A stretch of DNA of 64,000 bases from CAZMNY01 sp964567745 (GCA_964567745.1 CAZMNY010000026.1:1-64000), one strand, 5' to 3'. Numbered from the stretch's first letter, positions 54,787 to 63,666 are shown. Program-made: numbers and translations. The notes: a model not told the origin generated them from the sequence alone.

Positions 54787-55827
54787 ATGTTTATTTGCAT
54801 CGCAAATCGCATCTCAATGACTCTCTTCCTCTCAGCCATCACGCTCGCGTCACTCCCTGCCGTCGCTCGTGGCGAAGAAGAGGACGTCATTCGATTGGGA
54901 ATGATTGGACTCGATACATCGCATGTCATCGCGTTTACGAGCTACCTGAATAATCCGAAGAACAAGACTGGCTGCCGAGTGGTCGCCGGCTATCCGGGCG
55001 GATCGCCCGACTTCCCCGCCTCGGCCAATCGCGTCGACAAGTTTACCGAGCAGTTGCGGGACAAGTTCGGATTGCAGATTGTCGACAGCATCAAGGAGCT
55101 GTGTGAGAAGGTGGATGCCGTCATGTTGGAAAGCGTCGACGGACGCCCCCATTTGGCTCAAGCGAAGATCGTAATTGACTCGGGAAAGCCGCTTTGGGTC
55201 GACAAGCCTGTGGCCGACGATTTGGCCGATGTGATCGAGTTGTTTGCGTTGGCCAAGAAGAACAATGTTCCCTGTTGGTCCAGTTCAGCGATGCGTTATG
55301 GCGAAGGAGTTGCGGGGGCTCGCGTTGATAAGAAAATCGGAGAGATCGTCGGCTGCGATGTGTTCGGATCGAGTTCTTGGGCGGAACATCATCCGTCGTT
55401 GTATCTGTACGGCATCCATGCGGTTGAACCCTTGTTTACTGTGATGGGGCCCGGTTGCTTGAGTGTTCGACGCATCAAGACGGACGGGGTCGACATGGCC
55501 GTCGGAACGTGGAAAGGCGGACGCATCGGCACGTTTCGCGATTTGCGGGGAGGCAATACGGACTTCAAGACGATCATCTATGGCAAGGGCGGCATGTCGA
55601 CGGGAAAATCGTCGGGATACACGCCGCTGTTGGTTGAGATTGTCAAATTCTTTAAGACCAAAACGCCGCCTGTCTCCGCTGAAGAGACGATTGAAATCTA
55701 CGCCTTCATGAGCGCCGCCGACGAATCGGAGAAGCAAGGAGGCAAGCCTGTTTCGCTCGAAAGCGTGATCGCCAAAGCGAGGAAGACAGCCAGCGCGAGA
55801 ATGTCAAACGCGAGCAAGGCACCTTAA
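54787..55827 (+). CDS. Secreted Gfo/Idh/MocA family oxidoreductase
   Basis: About 346 residues from the ATG at 54787 (an in-frame TTG lies at 54769). Sec-type signal (MTLFLSAITLASLPAVARG), then a Rossmann-like domain with an altered turn (IRLGMIGLDTSHVIAFTSYL). DGRPHLAQAKIVIDSGKPLWVDKPVADDLADVIEL carries the EKP-equivalent DKP. The C-terminal domain includes WAEHHPSLYLYGIHAVEPLFTVMG. The nucleotide-binding GxGxxG is reduced to GLDTSH, so cofactor use is uncertain. Secreted members are common in planctomycetes. The next gene, 99 bases on, is another family member. Confidence 0.85.
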   Translation: MFICIANRISMTLFLSAITLASLPAVARGEEEDVIRLGMIGLDTSHVIAFTSYLNNPKNKTGCRVVAGYPGGSPDFPASANRVDKFTEQLRDKFGLQIVDSIKELCEKVDAVMLESVDGRPHLAQAKIVIDSGKPLWVDKPVADDLADVIELFALAKKNNVPCWSSSAMRYGEGVAGARVDKKIGEIVGCDVFGSSSWAEHHPSLYLYGIHAVEPLFTVMGPGCLSVRRIKTDGVDMAVGTWKGGRIGTFRDLRGGNTDFKTIIYGKGGMSTGKSSGYTPLLVEIVKFFKTKTPPVSAEETIEIYAFMSAADESEKQGGKPVSLESVIAKARKTASARMSNASKAP

Positions 55828-55926
55828 CATTTCAGAATGAGGCATCACGCGATGTTGCGGCATCCTCGATGCACATCATTTGTTGGCACCGAGTACGATT
55901 CATCAGCCGTTGAAAGGAAGATACCA

Positions 55927-57333
55927 ATGACGACACGTCGCCAATTCTTCAAGAAGTCGATGCTGGCCACCGCAGCGGGTGCCACCGTAGCGACCGCGCC
56001 TTTCGCGCGAGCCAAGGGTGCCAACGATGATATTCGCGTCGCCGTGGTGGGGTTTCGAGGGCAGGGCGGACTCCACTTGCGGAAACTAAGAGAACTCGAG
56101 GGCGTGCGAGTCGTCGCGGTTTGCGATGTTGACGAGTCGGTATTGAATCGCGAACTGACGGCGTCGCGCAAGCGCAACGAAAAGATCACGGGCTACAGCG
56201 ACGTACGCAAGCTGCTCGAAGACAAAAACATAGACGCCATCACGACCGCTACCCCCGACCACTGGCACGCCCTGGTGACCGTTTGGGGATGCCAAGCTGG
56301 CAAGGACGTCTATGTCGAAAAGCCGATCTCGCACAACTTGTGGGAGGGTCGCAAGATGGTCGAGGCCGCTCGTAAATACAACCGCATCGTCCAGTATGGC
56401 AACCACAATCACCCTCACGCCACTGGAGATATGCAACTAGAGACCGACAAGCTCGGCAAGATTCAAGTCGTTTGGTCATCACTCAATCGGGGTCGGACGA
56501 GCATTGGCAAGGTTGACGGTCCGCAAACGGTTCCCAAGTCGGTGAACTACGATCTGTATACGGGGCCGGCGCCGATGAAACCGTTAATGCGAAAACGATT
56601 TCACTACGATTGGCATTGGGACTGGGATACCGGCACGGGCGAGATGGGCAACAACGGCATCTACCCGCTAACGGAAGTTCGCCTGGCGATCGGCCAAAGT
56701 ACGTTGCCGAGCCGGGTGATGAGCTTGGGCGGGCGATTCACCTTCGACGACGACGGAAATACGCCCAACTCGCAGTTGGCCCTTTTCCAATACGATCCGG
56801 GCCCGCTAGTCATCTTTGAATTGCGAAACTTGCCCTCGAACAAAGGGCCCAAGACGATCGGCAGACGCATCAAATGTGAACGCGGTGAAAGCGGCCTTCC
56901 TCGACTCACAGGCAAGGCGGGCGACACCGGCGGCTTTCCCGCTCACAAAGGTCACCTTTACAATTTCATTTCGGCCGTGCGCAGCAGGAAGACGAGCGAC
57001 CTGCGAGCCGATATCCTGGAAGGTCATTTGTCGACTGCCCTGGTTCACATGGCCAACGCCTCCTACCGTGTCGGCACGTCTCATTCGGTCGATGAGGTGC
57101 GCGACGCCATTCGCGATCGAGGCGCCGAAGCAACGGCGACGCTCGAAAGATTCCAACAGCACCTGGCCGGGAACGGCGTCGACTTCTCTAAATCGCAAAT
57201 GACCCTCGGCCCCTGGCTCGAGATGGACGCCACGCGAGAGGAATTCATCGGTAGTTCCGATGTAGTGGGCCGCGCTAATCGGCTATTGCGAGGAACATAT
57301 CGCAAGCCGTTCGTCATTCCAGACCAAGTCTGA
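55927..57333 (+). CDS. Tat-exported Gfo/Idh/MocA family oxidoreductase
   Basis: About 468 residues from the ATG at 55927, with AAAGGAAG upstream; the frame is open to 55837 but without signal or ribosome site. Twin-arginine signal MTTRRQFFKKSMLATAAGA. Rossmann domain VAVVGFRGQGGLHLRKLREL, then VTVWGCQAGKDVYVEKPISHNLWEGRKMVEAARKY around the EKP lysine, and HYDWHWDWDTGTGEMGNNGIYPL in the catalytic domain. The Tat signal implies export with bound NAD(P), as in known periplasmic family members. Likely partner of the preceding gene. Confidence 0.92.
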   Translation: MTTRRQFFKKSMLATAAGATVATAPFARAKGANDDIRVAVVGFRGQGGLHLRKLRELEGVRVVAVCDVDESVLNRELTASRKRNEKITGYSDVRKLLEDKNIDAITTATPDHWHALVTVWGCQAGKDVYVEKPISHNLWEGRKMVEAARKYNRIVQYGNHNHPHATGDMQLETDKLGKIQVVWSSLNRGRTSIGKVDGPQTVPKSVNYDLYTGPAPMKPLMRKRFHYDWHWDWDTGTGEMGNNGIYPLTEVRLAIGQSTLPSRVMSLGGRFTFDDDGNTPNSQLALFQYDPGPLVIFELRNLPSNKGPKTIGRRIKCERGESGLPRLTGKAGDTGGFPAHKGHLYNFISAVRSRKTSDLRADILEGHLSTALVHMANASYRVGTSHSVDEVRDAIRDRGAEATATLERFQQHLAGNGVDFSKSQMTLGPWLEMDATREEFIGSSDVVGRANRLLRGTYRKPFVIPDQV

Positions 57334-57399
57334 TGACAACTCGTGGCTGAGGCAGTGGAAGTTTCCTTAGCGTTGAATCTGATCACCGGCACGGGGCGA

Positions 57400-57480
57400 G
57401 GAGATCGTCCAGCTCTTGTGCGCCGTTTGGCGAATCGGGTACTGACGTTGCCCCGAAGGGGCGCGACATAACAGCCCAAG
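57400..57480. repeat. Family 2 repeat, copy F
   Basis: GAGATCGTCCAGCT, then CGTTGCCCCGAAGGGGCGC and GACATAACAGCCCA. The GATCGTCCAGCTTTC-type lead-in also precedes the copies at 17.05 and 21.9 kb. It abuts the truncated receiver domain. Confidence 0.7.
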
Positions 57481-57483
57481 CTC

Positions 57484-57926
57484 ACGCTCCAAGGCCGATC
57501 TATCTTGATTGCCGAGGACGGCCCGGACAATCAACGCCTGATTGGCTTCATCCTGAAACGAGCAGGCACCGACGTTACCATTGCCGAGAACGGAAAGATC
57601 GGCGTCGATTTGGCGACCAGCGCGCTGTCCGACGGCCATCCGTTCGATATCATACTCATGGATATGCAAATGCCGGTCATGGACGGCTATGAAGCCGCGA
57701 GGCAACTGCGAGCGGACGGGTACGGGCGACCCATTATCGCCTTGACAGCGCATGCGATGGCCAGCGATCGTAAAAGTGTCTCGATGCCGGGTGCGACGAC
57801 TACGCGACCAAGCGGTTGAATCCTCGACGGATGCTTCAAACCATTGAGACGTTCGTAAGAAAGGGGGACAAGGATGACGAAGAACTCGTTTCGCTTGCCG
57901 GTGGTGATACGGCGAGTCTCGAGTAA
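57484..57926 (+). pseudogene. Receiver domain remnant of a hybrid histidine kinase
   Basis: ILIAEDGPDNQRLIGFILKRAG, VDLATSALSDGHPFDIILMDMQMPVMDGYEAARQL (phospho-acceptor Asp in LMDMQMP) and PIIALTAHAMASDRK form a CheY-like receiver. At about 57773 the frame breaks: restoring one A in the AAAA run gives KKCLDAGCDDYATKRLNPRRML in the next frame, the expected conserved lysine region, then a tail to a stop at 57926. The N-terminal kinase is missing; the copy F repeat ends exactly where homology begins. The surviving order (kinase C-terminal receiver after a repeat) points to deletion by repeat activity. Confidence 0.82.
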
Positions 57927-58073
57927 CTGGCGCATCGCCGCCATCTTGTCGCTCGCTGCTTCCCGGCCGCCTCCGCCGAACTTCCTGCCCTTGGCTCGGA
58001 CGACATGGCGAGACGATTCGTACAGTCGTCGTGTGTTCTTGCGTTTTTCCGTATCAAGTGGCTTGCCGGGGAT

Positions 58074-58559
58074 ATGGAATCTTCGGACAATGCCTCGATG
58101 GATTCGAGAGCTCCAACTGGCCGCTACGCAATTTCCGGGTTTATCCTACTCGGCGTTTTTCTCTTCGTATTACGAGTCGCTGAAGATCGGTACTTGATCT
58201 CGCACCTCGTCGAGAGCTCGTTAATATTCCTAGCCTGTGTCACGGCGTTAACTCTGACCGTTTTCGGCTGTATACGAGTCGTCAATTCGCGCACAATTCG
58301 GATCGCCCTTCTGTTCCTCCTGCTGGCTATCTGCACCGAACTGATTCTCAGCGTTACGGGCAGGATCGATGCTTGGAACGAGATTCCAATCATAGGCTGG
58401 CGCAGCGAAATTCGCTCGATGCTGAAGAATTTGTTCTTCGCGTATTGGTTTGGCGGCGGTCTGATGCTTCTCTATCTTTTGCTTCGTACGAACAAGTATG
58501 GACTGATGACGACAAACGTTTGGTCAAGGATATCGGACGCCGAATCGAAGACGCTTTAA
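58074..58559 (+). pseudogene. Four-helix membrane module, out of frame with the kinase
   Basis: From the ATG at 58074 (MESSDNASMDSRAP) four membrane helices follow: YAISGFILLGVFLFVLRV, SSLIFLACVTALTLTVFGCI, IRIALLFLLLAICTELIL and FFAYWFGGGLMLLYLLL. The frame then reads on nonsensically (TNKYGLMTTNVWSRISDAE) to 58559, over DNA whose other frame encodes the kinase. It looks like the membrane sensor part of a histidine kinase joined out of frame. A small in-frame start at 58005 also exists. Confidence 0.6.
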
Positions 58560-59716
58560 CGAGTCTGCTATCGCTTCGAGAGTTACGAGTCAGCGAGGAT
58601 CGATATCGAACACTTTTCGAGCACGCGCCGGAAGCGATCCTCGTTCATGACATCGAGACAAATCGGTTTGTCGACTGGAACAAGAACGCTCTCGAAATGC
58701 TAAAAATCGAAGCGGAAGACCTGGCGAAACTAGCACCGCAAGATGTCAGCGCGGCCGAACAGCCTCATTCGCTTCCCCCGGGACAATTCGCTCGCCTTCA
58801 AACGGAGCGGGCTTTGGCGGGTGAAGATCCTGAGTTTGAATGGGTATTTTACGATTCGGACGGTCGAGAGATCCCCTGCGAAGTGTGCCTAACAAGTTTG
58901 CCATCGGGAAAGGGACACCTGGTCCGAGGCAGCATCACCGACATCACGCGCCGCAAAGCGTTGGAGGCTGAAGCTCGACAGCACCACAGATTGCTCGCGC
59001 ATACCAATCGCGTCGCCACTATTGGCGAGATGGCGACCGGATTCACACATGAACTAAATCAGCCGCTCGCGGCAATATCGATGTACGCGGACACTTGTCT
59101 CGTCAAACTCAAGTCGAGTCCGTCCGATGCAGAAAGCGTGTTGCCAATCCTCAAGAGCCTTTCCGAACAGTCGCTTCGAGCCGGCTCCATCGTGGATCGG
59201 ATCAGGAAGTTCGTTGGCAAGAAGGAGTTTATGCAGACGCCATGCCGTGTCGAGAATCTGTTCGACGACGTGCTCTCTCTGCTCAACTCAGAACTAATGG
59301 AACGCGAAATCTCAGTTGATGTTCGACTCCCGGACTCGCTTGACGAAGTCTACGTTGACCGAGTCCAGATTGAACAAGTTTTCGTGAATCTAGTTCACAA
59401 CTCTGTGGACGCGATCAGCAAATGCGAATCGGCCATACGCCGCTTGGAATTCACAGCGAGGGAGAAAGAGGATGGCTTTGTGGAAGTAGCCGTGCGAGAT
59501 TTCGGTCCTGGCATGACAGATGAGGTTGCGGCCAAGGCCTTTGACGCGTTCTATTCGACCACGTCAAACGGTATGGGGATGGGGCTGGCGATCTGTCGAA
59601 CAATCGTCGAATCGCATGGGGGCCGAATTGAGATGGTGGCGGACCAGAACGAAGGGGTAACTTGCGCATGCACCCTGCCAATTTACAAGAGTGAACCCAA
59701 TGTCCAACCCTGCTGA
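58373..59716 (+). CDS. FixL/DctB-like PAS histidine kinase, 5' end compromised
   Basis: The open frame begins at a TTG at 58373, but recognisable sequence starts at about 58486 with VWTDDDKRLVKDIGRRIEDALTSLL, the end of a GAF-like domain. A PAS domain follows (YRTLFEHAPEAILVHDIETNRFVDWN), then dimerisation/phospho-acceptor TGFTHELNQPLAAISMYAD (His), N-box FVNLVHNSVDAI and G-boxes DFGPGMTD and GMGMGLAICRTI. The catalytic core is intact. What is wrong is the start: no ATG with a ribosome site, and the upstream frame belongs to the membrane module. The receiver gene downstream overlaps the stop by 17 bases, so the pair was one two-component system. Confidence 0.78.
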   Translation: MERDSNHRLAQRNSLDAEEFVLRVLVWRRSDASLSFASYEQVWTDDDKRLVKDIGRRIEDALTSLLSLRELRVSEDRYRTLFEHAPEAILVHDIETNRFVDWNKNALEMLKIEAEDLAKLAPQDVSAAEQPHSLPPGQFARLQTERALAGEDPEFEWVFYDSDGREIPCEVCLTSLPSGKGHLVRGSITDITRRKALEAEARQHHRLLAHTNRVATIGEMATGFTHELNQPLAAISMYADTCLVKLKSSPSDAESVLPILKSLSEQSLRAGSIVDRIRKFVGKKEFMQTPCRVENLFDDVLSLLNSELMEREISVDVRLPDSLDEVYVDRVQIEQVFVNLVHNSVDAISKCESAIRRLEFTAREKEDGFVEVAVRDFGPGMTDEVAAKAFDAFYSTTSNGMGMGLAICRTIVESHGGRIEMVADQNEGVTCACTLPIYKSEPNVQPC

Positions 59717-60080
59717 GGCGATTGCTTATGTCGTCGATGACGATCTTGCGATCCGCGAGTCCCTTTCGCTTCTCTTAAGCGCAAACGACATTCCGTCACA
59801 AGTGTTCGCTACGCCGCGGGAGTTCTTGGATAATTGTGATTTGTCGAGAAAGTGCTGCCTTGTGCTCGACGAAAGACTTCCAGGCATGACAGGACTTGAG
59901 CTGCTGGATCGAATTCCCGATCGCGAACACATACCGGTCTTCATGATTACCGGTCATGGCGACGAAGACATGCTCGTCACGGCCGAGCGAAAAGGCGTAG
60001 CCCTCTGCTTGCGGAAACCGTTCGACAGCAGCGAGCTTGTGTCCTGCATCCAACGCGCACTCTACCCGAATCGCGGCTGA
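59700..60080 (+). CDS. FixJ-like single-domain response regulator
   Basis: About 126 residues from the ATG at 59700 (a GTG at 59691 is also in frame), overlapping the kinase stop. Receiver residues are complete: VVDDDLAIRESL (acidic pocket), LVLDERLPGMTG (phospho-Asp), FMITGHGD (Thr) and CLRKPFD (Lys). The LuxR-type DNA-binding domain of FixJ is absent, so it probably acts by protein contact or as a phosphate sink. Confidence 0.88.
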   Translation: MSNPAEAIAYVVDDDLAIRESLSLLLSANDIPSQVFATPREFLDNCDLSRKCCLVLDERLPGMTGLELLDRIPDREHIPVFMITGHGDEDMLVTAERKGVALCLRKPFDSSELVSCIQRALYPNRG

Positions 60081-60127
60081 CGATCGCAGCGATCCAAGGA
60101 AAGTAGTTCGAGCAGGGGGATCGAGAA

Positions 60128-61033
60128 ATGAATCGACTGTCATGGCTGCTCGTTGTTTTCGCGACGGCGACGCTTCCTGCGCAAGAAAGGCCCGCACAAC
60201 CTGCGAACGGCCAGTCCGAAATAATTGCGGAGCAAGTCGCGCACTCCGCTGACTGTCCCAATCGCGAAGACGACGACGATGCTCTTCCCGACGAACCAGT
60301 TCAGATCGGTACAACGCCGCAACTTGTTTTCGACAATTTCATCGTCGATAACCACTGGGCGATCAAATACAAACGCGAGTCGGTTCGGCGAGTCTTTCAC
60401 CAGCCGAAGAAGTTTGAGGGCAATCCGATCATTCGCGGCGAGGGAGGATATACGACTGTCATTCGAGACGAGGCGAATGGCCTATTTCGAATGTGGTATC
60501 AGACTTGGGTCGCTTCTCCGATCGAAGGAAAGACGGGCCGCTACGCGATTGCTTATGCCGAGTCAAAAGACGGCCTCGCTTGGACTCTACCCAAGCTGGG
60601 ACTGTTTCAGTGGAAGGGCACAAAAGAAAACAACATTGTCTGGACCGGGCTGCGAGGAAAACGCGGCAGTCAAGTTTACATGCTCGATCTTCCCGAAAAT
60701 GAGCGGCGCGGTTTTCGCTTTGTCATGCTCTACGGCGGAAGCGGCGGGAGCCACCTCATCGGCTCGCGGGATGGAGTCCATTGGGATCGTGAAAGCGACA
60801 CAACGGTCACCAAAATGCACAGCGACACTCAAAATGCGATCGTCTACGACCCGCGCCGAAGAGAATACGTGATGTTCTGTCGCGCTAAGCACATCTACCG
60901 CACTTTTCGCGGAGATATTATCGATACCGGCGCATCGCGCCGCGTCGCGTGCATGGCGAAGCTCGGCGCAAAGATCAGCCTCGACGCCGGTAATCTCAAA
61001 AGGATGGAAAAGTATTGGCAATCGGACGCATAG
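60128..61033 (+). CDS. Secreted beta-propeller (glycosidase-like) protein, probably truncated
   Basis: 301 residues with signal peptide MNRLSWLLVVFATATLPAQ. Repeated strands of a GH32/GH43-like five-bladed propeller: LVFDNFIVDNHWAIKYKRESV, GYTTVIRDEANGLFRMWYQTW, RYAIAYAESKDGLAWTLPKLGL, FVMLYGGSGGSHLIGSRDGVHWD and NAIVYDPRRREYVMFCRA. After GASRRVACMAKLG the sequence turns atypical and stops, and neither other frame resumes the fold, so the 3' part seems lost. The planctomycete relatives I recall are notably longer. It follows the response regulator by 47 bases. Confidence 0.7.
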   Translation: MNRLSWLLVVFATATLPAQERPAQPANGQSEIIAEQVAHSADCPNREDDDDALPDEPVQIGTTPQLVFDNFIVDNHWAIKYKRESVRRVFHQPKKFEGNPIIRGEGGYTTVIRDEANGLFRMWYQTWVASPIEGKTGRYAIAYAESKDGLAWTLPKLGLFQWKGTKENNIVWTGLRGKRGSQVYMLDLPENERRGFRFVMLYGGSGGSHLIGSRDGVHWDRESDTTVTKMHSDTQNAIVYDPRRREYVMFCRAKHIYRTFRGDIIDTGASRRVACMAKLGAKISLDAGNLKRMEKYWQSDA

Positions 61034-61041
61034 TGTGCGAC

Positions 61042-61072
61042 AAAAATTGCCCGCCAACTTTCGCTGACGGGC
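61042..61072 (-). terminator. Intrinsic terminator of the BlaR1-like gene
   Basis: On the minus strand GCCCGTCA-loop-TGGCGGGC (8 pairs, one G-T) is followed by AATTTTTG. It lies 57 bases past the BlaR1-like stop. Confidence 0.65.
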
Positions 61073-61128
61073 ATCGTTGTGCTGGTTAATTCTAGGATCG
61101 CAACAAGGGACGTTGGTCTCTCACGGAC

Positions 61129-63285
61129 CTATCGTCCGAACAACTCCTTGCGAAACTCGACTTCGCGATCGCTGCGCTTGCTCTGGTTGTCCGTGCTCTC
61201 GTCAGCATTCCTTTTACGTGACTCCCGTTTCTGGCTCGACTCGTCGAACATCTTTCGACGGAGCCCAATCAACTCCTTCTCCGCGGCCTCTTTTGAAATC
61301 TTGCCCGCATCGAGTGCCTTTTTGATCTCGTTTGCGTACTGCAAATAGCGACGTTTGCGTACTTCCATTGCCGTGTAATCGTCTTCGCCGCCTTGAGTTT
61401 TCTTTTTCCGATCCGCGCCGCCGACCAGATCTTGACGAATTGCGTTCAGCTTTTCCTTGGCTTCTTCCTCGGATAGCTTACCTGCTGCAACGGCTGCCTT
61501 GATCTCCTCGACAAACGCCATGTAACGTTGCTTGCGAACATTCGTTTCAAGATCTTTGTCACTGCGTCGCCGCGGCTCATTCTTTCGCTCTCCACCGCCG
61601 AACATGTCTTTTCGAACGGCGCCTATCTTCTTCTCGGCGGCTTCGGCCGATAACTTGCCGGCCTCAACGGCCGCTTTGATCTCCTCGACGTAATTCATGT
61701 AGCGTTCTTTGAGAACGTCCATTTCAAGGTCTTTTTGTCTTTCAACGTATCGGCCTCGACGTCGAGACTCTCTCTTTGGGTCGGCGTCGCCGAACAGCTG
61801 TTGGCGAACAGCATTCATCTTCTTCTCGGCATCTTCTTTCGATAGCTTGCCAGCCTTGACCGCCGTCTCAACGAATTTGGCAAGTTCCACGTAGCGTTGC
61901 CTGCGCGCCGCCATTTCTCGGTCTTTGTCCTTTTCTCGCTGAGCTTCCTTGTTGCTAGCCTTGTCGCGAGCCTTGTCGCCGAACATATCTTGGCGAACGT
62001 CGATCAGCTTTGTCTCAGCATCCTTCTTGGAGATCTTGCCGGCTTCAACCGCTTGCTCCAATTCCTTGGCGAAAGCCATGTAGCGGCGCTTCTTTGCTTC
62101 CATCTCGCCATCGCGATTGTTCGCGAAACCGGAGGACCGCTTTAACGCCTCTATCATCGTGCTGGCTTGTTGTAGAGTGATTTCGCCGGCTTCAACGGCG
62201 CCGCCCAGCCGTCGTTCGACCGCTTCAAAATCCTGAGCGTTAACGAAGCCCAGCGGTAAAATGCAAAATGCTATGACCACAATTCCCATCCGCAGCGAGG
62301 CGGGAACCGGCCAGCTCTTGTCGGCGATCATCATAGTCAGCCTCTTCTCCAGGTTGCCGCCACTGTTGATTGCACTTGCCACAGCCGGCGGGCGGATCGC
62401 CGGCGAGCAAAGCAGCTCGGCCATATTCAGCAGAGCGTTCGCGTATTGGTGAACTTTCAGGCGAGTTGTTCTCAGCACCAGGTCATCACAAGCCATCTCC
62501 TCCGAGATTCGCAACTGAGCTCGCGCCCACCACGTGACGGGATTCCACCAGAGGCCAAGAACGGTGAACCATTCGAGCCAGCGGAACCAGTGATCGCGCC
62601 GCTTGATGTGAGCCATCTCATGAGTGATGACGAGCCGAAGATCGTCGTCGTCCAGTCGTCGAATGGCCTGTTCGGATACGACAATAATCGCCCGACCCGC
62701 CTTCCACCACACAAACGGGGCGACGTGAGCGCTGGAGACGAACACTTTCGGACGCCGACCGATTTCGAGCTTCCTGGCAACGTCCTCGCCTAGTCCTGTT
62801 GTTAGTTCCGAGTGCTCGCGCGAGTTCGCTTTAAGTAACCCGTGAAATCGCGCGATGCGAAATGCGGAAACGAGAAATAGCAACGAGCTGACAGCGATCC
62901 ATGTGAAGATCGCTAGTCCGTAACCGCGAGACCAAAGACTCGCGTACGTCTTCGATGAATTGAGGCTCGAGTCCGAGTCCAACGGAATTGCCGAGGCGAA
63001 ATTGTTGACGGACGAATCTGACTCGGCGGCGACAGGAGGAGAAGAACTCGCTGATGTATCGGCATGCGTTTCGAAACGAGCGATGCTCGGCACTTCGAAA
63101 ACCGGCAATGAAAACAACGGCGGCGTGACCATCTTCACCAAAACGATGGCCCAAAGCAGATTGGCTAGCGACGCCGAGCGAACACGACGTTGAACGAACC
63201 AAGCGACGACCGCAAGGAGCGTCGAGACGAAAAGATTGCTGAGCGTTGCTTGAATCAGAAAGTCAGCCACGTTTCTGAGCCTCAT
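61129..63285 (-). CDS. BlaR1/MecR1-like M56 metallopeptidase with tandem helical repeats
   Basis: About 718 residues from the ATG at 63285, which overlaps the end of the BlaI-like gene (translational coupling); the frame is open to 63336. N-terminal helices (FLIQATLSNLFVSTLLAVVAW, LLWAIVLVKMVTPPL, YGLAIFTWIAVSSLLFLVSAF) flank the zinc protease core VITHEMAHIKRRDHW, followed by SEEMACDDLVL. A last helix (MGIVVIAFCILPLGFV) leads outside. In BlaR1 a penicillin-binding sensor domain comes next; here instead come one diverged and five clear ~39-residue helical repeats (62091-61246). On sensing an unknown signal it should trigger inactivation of the adjacent repressor. Confidence 0.9.
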   Translation of the reverse strand: MRLRNVADFLIQATLSNLFVSTLLAVVAWFVQRRVRSASLANLLWAIVLVKMVTPPLFSLPVFEVPSIARFETHADTSASSSPPVAAESDSSVNNFASAIPLDSDSSLNSSKTYASLWSRGYGLAIFTWIAVSSLLFLVSAFRIARFHGLLKANSREHSELTTGLGEDVARKLEIGRRPKVFVSSAHVAPFVWWKAGRAIIVVSEQAIRRLDDDDLRLVITHEMAHIKRRDHWFRWLEWFTVLGLWWNPVTWWARAQLRISEEMACDDLVLRTTRLKVHQYANALLNMAELLCSPAIRPPAVASAINSGGNLEKRLTMMIADKSWPVPASLRMGIVVIAFCILPLGFVNAQDFEAVERRLGGAVEAGEITLQQASTMIEALKRSSGFANNRDGEMEAKKRRYMAFAKELEQAVEAGKISKKDAETKLIDVRQDMFGDKARDKASNKEAQREKDKDREMAARRQRYVELAKFVETAVKAGKLSKEDAEKKMNAVRQQLFGDADPKRESRRRGRYVERQKDLEMDVLKERYMNYVEEIKAAVEAGKLSAEAAEKKIGAVRKDMFGGGERKNEPRRRSDKDLETNVRKQRYMAFVEEIKAAVAAGKLSEEEAKEKLNAIRQDLVGGADRKKKTQGGEDDYTAMEVRKRRYLQYANEIKKALDAGKISKEAAEKELIGLRRKMFDESSQKRESRKRNADESTDNQSKRSDREVEFRKELFGR
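61246..62091 (-). repeat. Five tandem helical protein repeats in the BlaR1-like gene
   Basis: Units of pattern RRYMAFAKELEQAVEAGKIS, KKDAETKLIDVRQDMFGD recur five times with spacers of about 20-26 charged residues. Invariant-like positions: RY, AV/AL, AGK(I/L)S, DAE/AAE, (V/I/L)R and MFG. An earlier partial unit is VERRLGGAVEAGEITLQQA. Confidence 0.9.
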
Positions 63286-63649
63286 CGAGGAGTTTTCTGA
63301 GGCGTTTGATCTCGGCTTGAGCCAGTTTCTTTTCATCCAATAAGTGGGTGAGAAGCGGAGCGATCGATCCGCCCGTCAGCTTCTCAGCCAAGCTTTCCAG
63401 CTGCAAACCACCGTACGCCTCACGACCAACTTTCGCGGAAAAAAGATGGACGCCCATGCTTCGATCGCGATGGACGAAACCCTTCTCTTCCAGGTTCTGA
63501 AGCAGACGCTGAACCGTTCCATGCTGCGCCTTGTCCGAGTCGCCATAAAGTTGCTCCCGGATCTGCCGAGCAGTGCGCCGCGCTGACTCCCAAAGCAACT
63601 CCATCACCGCCAATTCAGCATTCGTGAGTCGTTCGATTCCCATTTCCAC
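63263..63649 (-). CDS. BlaI/MecI/CopY-type repressor
   Basis: 128 residues from a GTG at 63649 (ATG two codons later). Winged helix: RLTNAELAVMELLWESARRTARQIREQLYG, then TVQRLLQNLEEKGFVHRD, the DNA-reading helix and wing. The C-terminal helices (IAPLLTHLLDEKKLAQAEIKRLRKLLDEA) form the dimer. BlaI proteins bind inverted repeats as dimers and are cleaved when the membrane peptidase is activated. The BlaR1-like gene overlaps its 3' end. An operator lies just upstream. Confidence 0.93.
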   Translation of the reverse strand: MEMGIERLTNAELAVMELLWESARRTARQIREQLYGDSDKAQHGTVQRLLQNLEEKGFVHRDRSMGVHLFSAKVGREAYGGLQLESLAEKLTGGSIAPLLTHLLDEKKLAQAEIKRLRKLLDEAQKRG

Positions 63650-63666
63650 TCATTCTCACAACAAAG

